Below are positions 9,070 through 16,750 of a DNA stretch of 64,000 nucleotides, in pieces (position 1 is the first letter of the stretch; the number at the start of each line of letters is the position of its first letter). The notes under the pieces are model-generated. The model searched no databases, was not told where the DNA came from, and worked only from the letters and a program-made list of their open reading frames with translations. The stretch lies in NCBI RefSeq assembly GCF_009789195.1, contig NZ_WSTC01000005.1, positions 124,001 through 188,000 on the forward strand. Reading direction: 5' to 3'. The DNA is from Paenibacillus sp. MMS18-CY102. GTDB taxonomy: Bacteria; Bacillota; Bacilli; Paenibacillales; Paenibacillaceae. Made by a program: the position numbers and the translations under genes.

Positions 9070-9727
9070 CGATCGCAATGCCAGCACTCGTGCCTAAGCG
9101 GTTAGCTCCAGCATTGAGCATCTGAACAGCGGTTTCCCGGTCCCGAATGCCCCCAGATGCTTTAACCCCTATGCCAGGCGTTACAGCAGCTCGCATCAGC
9201 TTGATGTCTCGCTCCGTTGCTCCACCGATTCCGAAGCCGGTTGACGTTTTCACGTAATGGGCGCCAGCCGCTTCCGCGACGCGGCATGCTTCAGATTTTT
9301 GCTCATCGGTGAGCATGCCGGACTCGATAATAACTTTAACGATTGCTTTGCCGTCTACAGCGCGGACAACAGCTCCAATATCGTATGCGACCACGCCATA
9401 ACGCCCCTCAATTAATGCACCAATCGGCAGTACCATATCGATCTCAGCTGCACCGTCCTCTACTGCGGCATCTGCTTCTGCTGCTTTGATCTTCGTTGAC
9501 ATCGCGCCGAGCGGAAATCCGACAACCGCACTAACAGCTACATTCGAACCGGTGAGCTGCTCCTTGCAAAAGGACACCCACGAACCGTTTACGCAAACGC
9601 TGTAAAATTGGTGCAACACAGCTTCTTGGCATAGCTTCTCAAGGTCCGCGCTAACCGCACCAGGCTTAAGGAGCGTATGGTCGATAAACTGTGCGATATT
9701 TTTATCGGGCGTCCATAACTCAGGCAT
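8990..9727 (-). CDS. deoC: Deoxyribose-phosphate aldolase
   Basis: DeoC splits 2-deoxyribose 5-phosphate into glyceraldehyde 3-phosphate and acetaldehyde in deoxynucleoside breakdown. A TIM-barrel sequence with the Schiff-base lysine in HYVKTSTGFG and the proton-relay lysine in GVKASGGIRD; the start FIDHTLLKPGA is typical. At 245 residues it runs about 20 past the usual end (RLGTSAGIAIV) with a polar, Ala/Gly/Thr-rich tail. That tail is encoded by the stretch overlapping the convergent symporter gene. It overlaps the upstream NUDIX gene by eight bases and ends the prmA operon. Confidence 0.95.
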   Translation of the reverse strand: MPELWTPDKNIAQFIDHTLLKPGAVSADLEKLCQEAVLHQFYSVCVNGSWVSFCKEQLTGSNVAVSAVVGFPLGAMSTKIKAAEADAAVEDGAAEIDMVLPIGALIEGRYGVVAYDIGAVVRAVDGKAIVKVIIESGMLTDEQKSEACRVAEAAGAHYVKTSTGFGIGGATERDIKLMRAAVTPGIGVKASGGIRDRETAVQMLNAGANRLGTSAGIAIVTAAGALASGQSGDNTAAGQATNTLY

Positions 9728-10160
9728 GTCCTTCAGCCTCTATGCCCAGCAGCTTTAATGCACCTGCGACAATTCGATCATTGTTATCATAGCCTGAAGC
9801 CCGTTGTTTCCGCCAAGCTTCCTCTGGCGAAAACCAATCCACGCCTCGAATCTCTTCGACTTGAGGCTGCAGGGATCCGCCGACTGCCTCGACCAAATAA
9901 TAATGAACCTCTTTATCCACCAATCCTTTGGCTTCATGCCGGTATTGATATTTGATCTGATCGATTGGCGAGATGATCGTGCCGATCATCCCTGTCTCCT
10001 CGACGATCTCTCTTAATGCGGTTTGCTCCACGGTTTCGCCTGGCTCCATCTTCCCTTTAGGCAGCGACACTTTGCCATAGCGATCCTGAATAAGTTGTAT
10101 TTGAAGCACATTCTCCTCGGTGCGGCGATAGACGACGCCTCCGGCCGATATTTCTTTCAT
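9720..10160 (-). CDS. NUDIX hydrolase
   Basis: A 146-residue pyrophosphohydrolase. The NUDIX box reads GKMEPGETVEQTAL followed by REIVEETGM at about residues 39-61, with all catalytic glutamates present. The start MKEISAGGVVY at 10160 is chosen because GAGAGGAGTG lies at the right distance and the family normally begins just before the AGG(V/A)V strand; an upstream in-frame start would add 16 residues without a ribosome site. Its stop overlaps the start of deoC. Short NUDIX proteins of this kind often act on diadenosine polyphosphates or damaged nucleotides; the substrate cannot be told here. Confidence 0.9.
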   Translation of the reverse strand: MKEISAGGVVYRRTEENVLQIQLIQDRYGKVSLPKGKMEPGETVEQTALREIVEETGMIGTIISPIDQIKYQYRHEAKGLVDKEVHYYLVEAVGGSLQPQVEEIRGVDWFSPEEAWRKQRASGYDNNDRIVAGALKLLGIEAEGHA

Positions 10161-10233
10161 GCTCGGCACTCCTCTCAGGTTTATCGAGTGATATTCATGT
10201 CGCAACAAGCCCGATGGGCTACGTGCAATTGTA

Positions 10234-11628
10234 TTATTGTGCCTTAGCTACAGCTTCGGCTGGCGCAGCATTGCCCGCGAGCCCATGGCGTGCCGCAGCT
10301 GTATCCGATTCAAGAACACGTACAAGCTGCCCGCGGCATTCGTTCACGCCTGCTTCCGTAATTTTGACCCGGCATAGCTGGCCAATGAGCGCTTCGGAAC
10401 CATCAAATACAACCTGCAAATAGTTGCCGGAATATCCCATGACAAGCCCTGTGCCTGGCGCCCCTTTATAATCGCGTTCAGGGATGACGTCAACCACTTC
10501 GCCTACCCATGGCTTCGCGTAATCAAGCTGCATTTTCTCAGAGAGATCGATCAGCTTGTGCACGCGCTCATTTTTCACTTCCTCGTCCACTTGGTCCTCC
10601 ATCCGCGCGGCAGGAGTACCTGTTCGCTTGGAATAAGGGAACACATGCATTTCCGAGAAGCCGATTTCCTGCATGAACCGATACCCTTCTTCGAACATCT
10701 CATCCGTTTCGCCAGGGAAGCCGACGATCACGTCTGTCGTAATGGCTACGCCAGGCATTGCGCGGTGCAGCATCTTCACTTTCTCAGCAAACTCAGCTGT
10801 CGTGTACTTGCGGCGCATCCGTTTGAGCACGGCATCCTCGCCCGCTTGAAGCGGAATGTGCAGATGGCGGCACATTTTGGTCGAGCGATTAAGAACATCG
10901 ATCATTTTCTCGTCAATTTGGCTTGCTTCGATCGAACTGATCCGAATGCGCTCCAAGCCTTCGACTTTATCCAAATCCCACAGCAGGTCAGACAAACGGT
11001 AGTTCTCCAAATCATCGCCGTATCCGCCGGTATGAATACCTGTCAGGACGATTTCTTTGTAGCCCGCTTCAACTAACTGCTCAGCTTGCGCAATAACGCT
11101 CTTCGGATCGCGGCTGCGCGACAGCCCGCGTGACCAAGGGATAATGCAGAAGGTGCAGAAGTTGTTGCAGCCTTCTTGTATTTTGAGGAAAGCACGCGTC
11201 CGTTCCGCAAAGTCAGGCACATCTAGTTCCTCGAACTCACGTGTTTTCATTATGTTTCGTACGGCATTCACTGGCTGGCGATCCTGTTGAATCTGGCTGA
11301 CGTAACCGAGAAGCTTGTCACGGTCCTGTGTGCCAATAACGAGATCGACTCCTGGAATCTCCATAATTTCAGCAGGCGAGGTTTGCGCGTAGCAGCCCGT
11401 TACCGCGACTACGGCATCTGGATTCCGGCGTATTGCACGGCGGATGATTTGGCGGCTCTTCTTATCGCCAGTATTCGTTACCGTACACGTGTTTATGATA
11501 TATACGTCAGCCGTCCGTTCTTCAAAATCGACTTGCTCGTAGCCGTCGTTCTTGAACAGCTGCCACATCGCTTCCGTATCGTAAAAATTAACTTTGCAGC
11601 CCAAGGTGTAAAATGCGACTGATGGCAT
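10234..11628 (-). CDS. mtaB: tRNA (t6A37) methylthiotransferase MtaB
   Basis: A 464-residue radical-SAM enzyme that converts t6A37 to ms2t6A37 in tRNAs reading ANN codons. The N-terminal UPF0004 domain has its three cluster cysteines (TLGCKVNFYD, INTCTVT, VTGCYAQ). The radical-SAM motif CNNFCTFCIIPWSRG lies near residue 148. A C-terminal TRAM-like RNA-binding segment ends the protein. The ribosome site GGAGGAAATTAAACG lies in the tail of rsmE, four bases upstream of which that gene stops. prmA-rsmE-mtaB order is the same as yqeT-yqeU-yqeV in B. subtilis. Confidence 0.95.
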   Translation of the reverse strand: MPSVAFYTLGCKVNFYDTEAMWQLFKNDGYEQVDFEERTADVYIINTCTVTNTGDKKSRQIIRRAIRRNPDAVVAVTGCYAQTSPAEIMEIPGVDLVIGTQDRDKLLGYVSQIQQDRQPVNAVRNIMKTREFEELDVPDFAERTRAFLKIQEGCNNFCTFCIIPWSRGLSRSRDPKSVIAQAEQLVEAGYKEIVLTGIHTGGYGDDLENYRLSDLLWDLDKVEGLERIRISSIEASQIDEKMIDVLNRSTKMCRHLHIPLQAGEDAVLKRMRRKYTTAEFAEKVKMLHRAMPGVAITTDVIVGFPGETDEMFEEGYRFMQEIGFSEMHVFPYSKRTGTPAARMEDQVDEEVKNERVHKLIDLSEKMQLDYAKPWVGEVVDVIPERDYKGAPGTGLVMGYSGNYLQVVFDGSEALIGQLCRVKITEAGVNECRGQLVRVLESDTAAARHGLAGNAAPAEAVAKAQ

Positions 11629-11631
11629 CGT

Positions 11632-12396
11632 TTAATTTCCTCCCATTTCTCCGGATTCGTACAGCAGCGCAGCCAAAGCGACCAAGCCAGCTGTTTCCGT
11701 ACGCAATATGCGTTTGCCAAGCCCGACAACTACAGCGCCTGCACTTCTAGCATCTGCCGCTTCGCTGTCTGTGAAACCGCCCTCTGGCCCCACAATAACA
11801 AGCACGTGAGCATCAGGCCGGGCTGCGATAGGACGAACCGCATCACGCAGGCCAGGGCCCGAGCCGGAGCGCCCTTCTTCCTCATAGCAAAAGAGCACCA
11901 AGTCGTACTCCCCAATGCTGCCAACAAGCTGCTTCCAGCTTGCGGGCTTCGCGATGGCAGGGATTCGACTGCGATGCGCTTGTTCTGCCGCTTCTTTAGC
12001 AATTTTTTGCCAGCGCTCCAATCGCTTAGCTTCCTTCTTTGCGTCATACTGGACGATCATTCGCTCGGATTCGAACGGCACGAATGAATACGCACCAATT
12101 TCTGTTCCCTTTTGAATAATCAATTCCATCTTGTCGCCTTTAGGCAAGCTTTGCGCAATTGTGATCTGCCAAGCAGGCTCTCGATCTCCTGCCAGCTTCT
12201 CAACAATATCCGCTTCAATGCAATCGGTAGCGATGGATGTCGCCTTCGCGATTGCCTCGCGTCCGGCGCCATCGCTTACTATGAATGAATCGCCGCTGCG
12301 CATTCGCATGACGCGCGCCGCATGATGGGCATCGTCGCCCAGCAGCGTAACGGTCGTCTCATCGAATTGGCTAGCCGGCACAAAATATCTCTGCAT
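11632..12396 (-). CDS. rsmE: 16S rRNA (uracil1498-N3)-methyltransferase
   Basis: A SPOUT-fold (trefoil knot) methyltransferase that methylates N3 of U1498 in 16S rRNA. The protein is 254 residues, standard length, with an N-terminal PUA-like part beginning MQRYFV and the knot motifs VGPEGGFT and LGKRILRTETA in the C-terminal third. QSLPKGDKMELIIQKGTE is also characteristic. It follows the site-2 protease gene with a 48-base gap and precedes mtaB. Confidence 0.95.
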   Translation of the reverse strand: MQRYFVPASQFDETTVTLLGDDAHHAARVMRMRSGDSFIVSDGAGREAIAKATSIATDCIEADIVEKLAGDREPAWQITIAQSLPKGDKMELIIQKGTEIGAYSFVPFESERMIVQYDAKKEAKRLERWQKIAKEAAEQAHRSRIPAIAKPASWKQLVGSIGEYDLVLFCYEEEGRSGSGPGLRDAVRPIAARPDAHVLVIVGPEGGFTDSEAADARSAGAVVVGLGKRILRTETAGLVALAALLYESGEMGGN

Positions 12397-12444
12397 CGCT
12401 CATACCTACTCTTTACGAAAATTCAACCCTCATCTTATCATGAT

Positions 12445-13155
12445 TTATCGCCTAAAATCTATGATGATCTGGTTCCAGTCCAATTCCTTCGTGAATACGC
12501 GATCGCATACGGAAACAATATACCAAAAGATATCCCCTTGGAAACTCAAGATCGGATCGAGCGTAACAGCACGCAGCGGCGGAATAAATACGAGCAGCAG
12601 GAAAATGAACATTCCCCATTGCACATTCTGTTCCATCTTATAGCGCAGCTGATAAGGTACCAGGTTCGTAATAATGCGGTAGCCATCCAACGGGGGCAGC
12701 GGGATCAGATTGAAAATAAACAGCAGGAGATTCATGGTAATTAAATAAAAGAAGAAATGGACAAGTGCCGAATATACGCCCTCGGAGCCTGCATGCAATA
12801 ATCCCGTTTCATTCAATCCATAGACGAATACAATGCCAACTGCAGCGATCACTAAATTGCTCACCGGCCCTGCGGCCGTCACGATAATGCTCATCACTTT
12901 CGGATGCTTAAACCGGTTCGGATTCACCGGTACCGGCTTCGCCCATCCGAAGCCAGCGATAATGATCAGCAGCGTGCCAAGAAAATCAAGGTGGACGCGC
13001 GGATTAAGCGTTACGCGCCCTTCGTTATATGCGGTCATATCCCCGAATTTATATGCTGTATAAGCATGTGCAAATTCGTGTACCGTGAATGCAATGATAA
13101 GCGTCAAAATGATAAACGGAAAATCTTCGAGCGGAAACCACACGAAATTTTGCAT
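12445..13155 (-). CDS. Site-2 protease family zinc metalloprotease (M50)
   Basis: A 236-residue integral membrane protease of the M50B group. The zinc site HEFAHA is at about residues 26-31 inside the first long hydrophobic segment, and the third ligand lies in NLIPLPPLDGYRI near residue 173 (NPxxPLDG-type motif). NPRVHLDFLGTL, also typical, follows the first segment. Five to six hydrophobic segments are visible and no PDZ domain. It sits six bases after the prmA stop, between prmA and rsmE. The substrate is unknown; gene-neighbourhood alone does not identify one. Confidence 0.9.
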   Translation of the reverse strand: MQNFVWFPLEDFPFIILTLIIAFTVHEFAHAYTAYKFGDMTAYNEGRVTLNPRVHLDFLGTLLIIIAGFGWAKPVPVNPNRFKHPKVMSIIVTAAGPVSNLVIAAVGIVFVYGLNETGLLHAGSEGVYSALVHFFFYLITMNLLLFIFNLIPLPPLDGYRIITNLVPYQLRYKMEQNVQWGMFIFLLLVFIPPLRAVTLDPILSFQGDIFWYIVSVCDRVFTKELDWNQIIIDFRR

Positions 13156-13161
13156 CTCTGC

Positions 13162-14160
13162 TTATTCACCTGCTTTCGGTTTGGCTGCGACGAAGGCGAT
13201 CCAATCTTCCTCCCGCCGGCGATCCACAATTTCGAAGCCTGCTTGCAGCAAGCCCTGTTCTACAACCTCTTCTTTGTTTTTCCAAATGCCTGATGCAATA
13301 TAATAACCGCCCGGCTTCAGCGCTTGATACACATCATCCAAGAACATGAGAATAATCTCCGCGAGAATGTTAGCTACAACTACATCCACTGGAACCGTCA
13401 CATTCAGCGGACCTGCTTCTGCACCGCTTTCATCCTTGGTCTCGCCTTTCAATACGCCAAGCAGGTCGCTCAAACGAACGTCGATTTGCTCCGACAAGCC
13501 GTTCAGGTGCGCGTTTTCTTTCGCACTGGACACTGCAACTGGATCCAAATCTACCGCTAGCACTGCACGGGCACCTAGTTTAATTGCGCCAATTGCTAGA
13601 ATGCCTGAGCCCGTACCGACATCGATTACCTCTTCCCCGCCATCGATGACTGACTCTAGCGTACGCAAGCACAGCGCAGTCGTTGGGTGCGTGCCTGTAC
13701 CGAACGCCATGCCAGGATCCAGCTCAATAATATTTTCGCCTTCGCTTGCTTCATATTCTTCCCATGTCGGCTTAATCGTTAACCGCTCAGAAACGCGAAT
13801 CGGTTTAAAATACTGCTTCCACGCTTCTGCCCAAGAGTCTTCATCCACGAGCTGATGGGAAACGGTGAAGTCGCCGGGATCCAGATCATACTCGCGCAGT
13901 TGCTCGATAAACGGCTTGATCGCTTCCACCAGCGGCTCCATGTCCGTCTCTTCCGCAAAATAGCCTTGAATGATGCAATCGCCTTCAGCGATATCATTCA
14001 GGGCGTGCTCGTACCATTGCCCGAACGAGGTGTCCCGCTTCCGGTTCAATGAGCCAGATTCCTCAATCGCGACTCCACCTGCCCCTGCCTCATGTAAATA
14101 ATCCGAAATCGCCTCGACCACTTCTTCGCGTGTTGCGATCGTCAGTTCATGATATTTCAT
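13162..14160 (-). CDS. prmA: Ribosomal protein L11 methyltransferase
   Basis: PrmA trimethylates ribosomal protein L11. The 332-residue protein has an N-terminal substrate-binding half and a C-terminal Rossmann half with motif I DVGTGSGILAIGA, preceded by PGMAFGTGTHPTT, and motif IV VVANILAE, all diagnostic. The start MKYHELTI at 14160 follows GAGGGGG at normal spacing; an upstream in-frame start adds 12 residues without support. In B. subtilis prmA directly follows dnaJ; here about 13 kb separates them. Confidence 0.95.
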   Translation of the reverse strand: MKYHELTIATREEVVEAISDYLHEAGAGGVAIEESGSLNRKRDTSFGQWYEHALNDIAEGDCIIQGYFAEETDMEPLVEAIKPFIEQLREYDLDPGDFTVSHQLVDEDSWAEAWKQYFKPIRVSERLTIKPTWEEYEASEGENIIELDPGMAFGTGTHPTTALCLRTLESVIDGGEEVIDVGTGSGILAIGAIKLGARAVLAVDLDPVAVSSAKENAHLNGLSEQIDVRLSDLLGVLKGETKDESGAEAGPLNVTVPVDVVVANILAEIILMFLDDVYQALKPGGYYIASGIWKNKEEVVEQGLLQAGFEIVDRRREEDWIAFVAAKPKAGE

Positions 14161-14203
14161 TGTAATATCCCCCTCATTGCCTTTAACCAAGCTCATAACG
14201 TTT

Positions 14204-14212
14204 ATTGTAGCA
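14204..14212 (-). promoter_or_regulatory. Probable sigma-A extended -10 promoter of the prmA operon
   Basis: On the minus strand TGC-TACAAT (extended -10) lies 44 bases before the prmA start. The -35 region is poor. It gives prmA-S2P-rsmE-mtaB-NUDIX-deoC their own promoter now that dnaJ is not directly upstream. Confidence 0.5.
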
Positions 14213-14288
14213 CAATCAGAGGCATAAAATCTTCCTGCCGCGTCTAACGAAGCGTTCCACCCGATATGGCCAATTCAGCAGGAGCCTA

Positions 14289-14337
14289 TTGACGATTAAG
14301 TCCGTCGGCTATATAGTTAGTTACATGAGTAATTAAC
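14289..14337 (+). promoter_or_regulatory. Promoter and palindromic operator of the GntR/ABC operon
   Basis: TTGACG (14289-14294) and TATAGT (14312-14317) are separated by 17 bases, a good sigma-A promoter. A near-perfect palindrome overlaps and follows the -10: GTTAGTTAC (14316-14324), ATGA, GTAATTAAC (14329-14337), nine-base arms with one mismatch. Its position would block RNA polymerase, so it is the likely site for autorepression by the GntR protein encoded immediately downstream. Confidence 0.75.
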
Positions 14338-14355
14338 CAACACGGTGGTGAGCAC

Positions 14356-14733
14356 ATGTCGATGGGTCCGAATATGGATGACAGCCGTCCAATTTTTATG
14401 CAGATCGCTGAACGAATTGAAGATGACATTATTGAAGGCACAATTGTCGAGGAGTCGCAAGCCCCTTCGACAACGCAAATCGCGGCGTTCTACCGCATTA
14501 ACCCCGCCACGGCGGCCAAAGGCGTAAATTTGCTCGTTGATGAAGGCATTTTGTATAAGAAAAGGGGAATCGGCATGTTCGTCGCGACCGGTGCGAGAAA
14601 CATCGCAGTCAACAAACGGAAAACGCAGTTCTATGAGCAGTATGTCGTCACGATGCTGCGCGAGGCGCAGCGGCTGGGCATTACGGCAGAGCAACTGGAA
14701 GAGCTCATTCGAAAAGGGGCGGATAATCGATGA
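14356..14733 (+). CDS. GntR-family transcriptional regulator, YtrA subfamily
   Basis: A 125-residue repressor with an N-terminal winged helix (about residues 8-75; the sequence RPIFMQIAERIEDDIIEG then an HTH and the wing KKRGIGMFV) and a short helical C-terminus of about 45 residues. The small effector domain and the following ABC genes are the marks of the YtrA subgroup, whose members usually repress an adjacent ABC operon and respond to cell-wall stress in some species. The ATG at 14356 follows GGTGGTGAG; ATGs at 14362 and 14371 are possible alternatives. The stop overlaps the ATPase gene as ATGA. Confidence 0.88.
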   Translation: MSMGPNMDDSRPIFMQIAERIEDDIIEGTIVEESQAPSTTQIAAFYRINPATAAKGVNLLVDEGILYKKRGIGMFVATGARNIAVNKRKTQFYEQYVVTMLREAQRLGITAEQLEELIRKGADNR

Positions 14734-15635
14734 ATAACGTTGTTCACGTGAAGGGGTTACGCAAAAGCTACGGCGAGGTAACAGCGCTCGATAACGTTAG
14801 CTTCGACTTGGAAGCGAACAAAATATACGGCTTGCTAGGACGAAACGGTGCAGGCAAGACGACCATTATGCATATTCTCACTGCCCAGCAATTCGCAACA
14901 GCTGGCGAACTTCGCCTGTTCGGGGAGCATCCATTTGAAAATCACAACGTGCTAAGCCGCGTTTGCTTCATTAAAGAGAGCCAGAAATATCCGGATCTTT
15001 TCAACGTTAGGGATGTTCTGCGGACCGCAGCTTCGATTTATCCCAATTGGGATGAAGCATTCGCAGCATCGCTCGTTGAAGCATTCAACCTGCCTTACAA
15101 ACGGAACATGAAAAAGCTGTCGCGCGGCATGCTGTCTGCTGTCGGCATTATTATCGGATTAGCTAGCCGGGCGCCGCTCACGATATTCGACGAGCCTTAT
15201 TTGGGACTGGACGCCGTAGCTCGCCAGCTGTTCTATGATCAACTGCTTGCAGATTACGCCGAGCATCCGCGCACGGTCGTGCTCTCGACGCACTTAATCG
15301 ACGAAGTCAGCATGCTGCTTGAGCATGTGCTGCTGATCGATGGCGGCAAGCTGCTGTTAAATGAAGATGCCGATTCCCTTCGCGGCCGCGCCTACAGCGT
15401 TTCTGGACCATCTGCAGTCGTTGACGTGTTCGCATCCGGCCGTACGGTCATTGATCGGCAGGCGCTTGGCGGCTTAGTGCAGCTGTCAATTCTAGACGAT
15501 GAACACTATGGTCATACCGGACAGGATGAGGCGGAATCGCTCGGCCTCGCTGTTGCGCCAATCTCGCTTCAACAACTGATCGTATATTGCACTCGCCAAC
15601 AAGCGAACAACCTGAAGGGGGCGAACCGCTCATGA
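14730..15635 (+). CDS. ABC transporter ATP-binding protein (YtrB-like)
   Basis: A 301-residue ABC ATPase with Walker A GLLGRNGAGKTT (about residues 34-45), signature LSRGM instead of the usual LSGGQ, and Walker B LTIFDEPYLGLD followed by the H-loop STHLIDE. The degenerate signature and the roughly 85-residue C-terminal tail are typical of YtrB/BcrA-type exporters. It is coupled by ATGA overlaps to the regulator before it and the permease after it. The cargo is not known; cell-envelope antibiotics or precursors are the usual inference. Confidence 0.9.
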   Translation: MNNVVHVKGLRKSYGEVTALDNVSFDLEANKIYGLLGRNGAGKTTIMHILTAQQFATAGELRLFGEHPFENHNVLSRVCFIKESQKYPDLFNVRDVLRTAASIYPNWDEAFAASLVEAFNLPYKRNMKKLSRGMLSAVGIIIGLASRAPLTIFDEPYLGLDAVARQLFYDQLLADYAEHPRTVVLSTHLIDEVSMLLEHVLLIDGGKLLLNEDADSLRGRAYSVSGPSAVVDVFASGRTVIDRQALGGLVQLSILDDEHYGHTGQDEAESLGLAVAPISLQQLIVYCTRQQANNLKGANRS

Positions 15636-16321
15636 ATCGGACAGAAGCGATTATTCGCATGCACAGCCGTAACAAACAGCAATGGTTTTACATTCCGTGG
15701 ATTATTCTCATGTCGAGCTTCGGCGTTAATCTGATCGTTGGCGCGTTTAATCCCGCAGTCGAAGGAACGTACACGGGCGGAATTGCATCTATCTTCATCT
15801 ACACATTCGTCATCGGCATTCTTGCATTCGTTCAAACCTTCCCCTTCGCGCTTGGCCTCAGCGTACGGCGTAGGGACTATTACTGGGGAACCCTCACCTC
15901 TGCCGTCATCGCGTTTGCTTTCACTGCGCTGCTGTTGTTCCTATTTTCAATCGCAGAGAGCCAGTGGACGAATAATTGGGGCGTTAACCTGCATTTCTTT
16001 GATCTGCCTTATTGGAGCGACGGCAATATCATCAATCGTTTCTTGATCCCGTTGCTGCTCCTATTGAATCAGTTCGTATTCGGTTTTGCCATTGGCGGCT
16101 TCTATCGCCGATTTGGCAAGATTGGAATGCTTGTCATTGCAATTGTGGTTATTGTACTCGGCACAGTAGCCTCATTCATTCTCAGCACCTATGGATATTG
16201 GGCGAATTTATTCGACTGGTTCAGCGATATGACGATGATTGAATTAGCGCTTTATACACTGCCGATTACAGTGCTATTAGCTGCGTTAGCATATGGGTTC
16301 ATTCGCCGCGCGACTGTATAG
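15632..16321 (+). CDS. ABC transporter permease subunit, six-helix type
   Basis: A 229-residue membrane protein with six likely transmembrane segments (around residues 20-40, 55-75, 90-115, 143-165, 170-195, 205-225) and no other domain. The start at 15632 overlaps the ATPase stop (ATGA) and follows GAAGGGGGCG; longer readings upstream run through the ATPase gene. It has little distinctive sequence, so the assignment rests on topology and on its place as third gene of the GntR/ATPase operon. No T-rich terminator is evident right after it. Confidence 0.8.
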   Translation: MNRTEAIIRMHSRNKQQWFYIPWIILMSSFGVNLIVGAFNPAVEGTYTGGIASIFIYTFVIGILAFVQTFPFALGLSVRRRDYYWGTLTSAVIAFAFTALLLFLFSIAESQWTNNWGVNLHFFDLPYWSDGNIINRFLIPLLLLLNQFVFGFAIGGFYRRFGKIGMLVIAIVVIVLGTVASFILSTYGYWANLFDWFSDMTMIELALYTLPITVLLAALAYGFIRRATV

Positions 16322-16384
16322 GCTAATTTCCCTTTTGTGCAGGTGCAGGTGCAACTTGAAGCATTTTGAGCGAAAACATATTGT

Positions 16385-16454
16385 CATTGCATTTTGTACA
16401 ACAGCACGAGCACCACGGCCGAAAATGTGCGTTATCATTGTAGTTCATACAATG
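16385..16454 (+). repeat. Palindrome-pair repeat, copy 1
   Basis: Two 19-base palindromes of form CATTGYA-N5-TRCAAYR stand 51 bases apart: CATTGCATTTTGTACAACA at 16385-16403 and CATTGTAGTTCATACAATG at 16436-16454 (the second has perfect seven-base arms). The intervening stretch contains GAAAATGTGCGTTATC, which recurs in the other copy. Confidence 0.75.
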
Positions 16455-16508
16455 CGTGGGGTTACTTTATATGTAATCAGGCTCAAAACGGCGCTTTTGA
16501 TGTTATGC

Positions 16509-16579
16509 CATTGCACAAATTGCAACGACAGCCTGTTGCTGCATGTTAATGCACTTTTCCCATTGTACAAACTGCAATG
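16509..16579 (-). repeat. Palindrome-pair repeat, copy 2 (inverted relative to copy 1)
   Basis: CATTGCACAAATTGCAACG at 16509-16527 and CATTGTACAAACTGCAATG at 16561-16579, 52 bases apart. The reverse complement of this segment matches copy 1: CATTGCAGTTTGTACAATG against CATTGCATTTTGTACAACA, and GGAAAAGTGCATTAACATGC against GAAAATGTGCGTTATCATTG. The whole 16322-16690 gap is otherwise empty of genes and holds no other feature that I recognise. Confidence 0.75.
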
Positions 16580-16690
16580 AGACGATCCAAATGTTGAACC
16601 GAGGCATCGCTCGATCACCGTGCGAATGCACATGAAGCATCAATTTTGGCAACAATCATCCCGCCTCTGCAGCGCTGCTGCGGACAACGG

Positions 16691-16729
16691 AAAAAGCCGC
16701 CCAACAGCCAAAATGACTGGTTGGGCGGC
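16691..16729 (-). terminator. Terminator of the beta-galactosidase operon
   Basis: Minus-strand stem GCCGCCCAACCAG / CTGTTGGGCGGC, loop TCATTTTGG, followed by TTTTT. It lies 22 bases after the lacZ stop. Confidence 0.9.
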
Positions 16730-16750
16730 CCAAACTTTATTTTCAATTGC

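Noticed and set aside
16385-16579. Possible insertion-sequence remnant
   Set aside because: No transposase fragment, no target duplication and no terminal inverted repeat other than the palindromes themselves; kept as a dispersed repeat.
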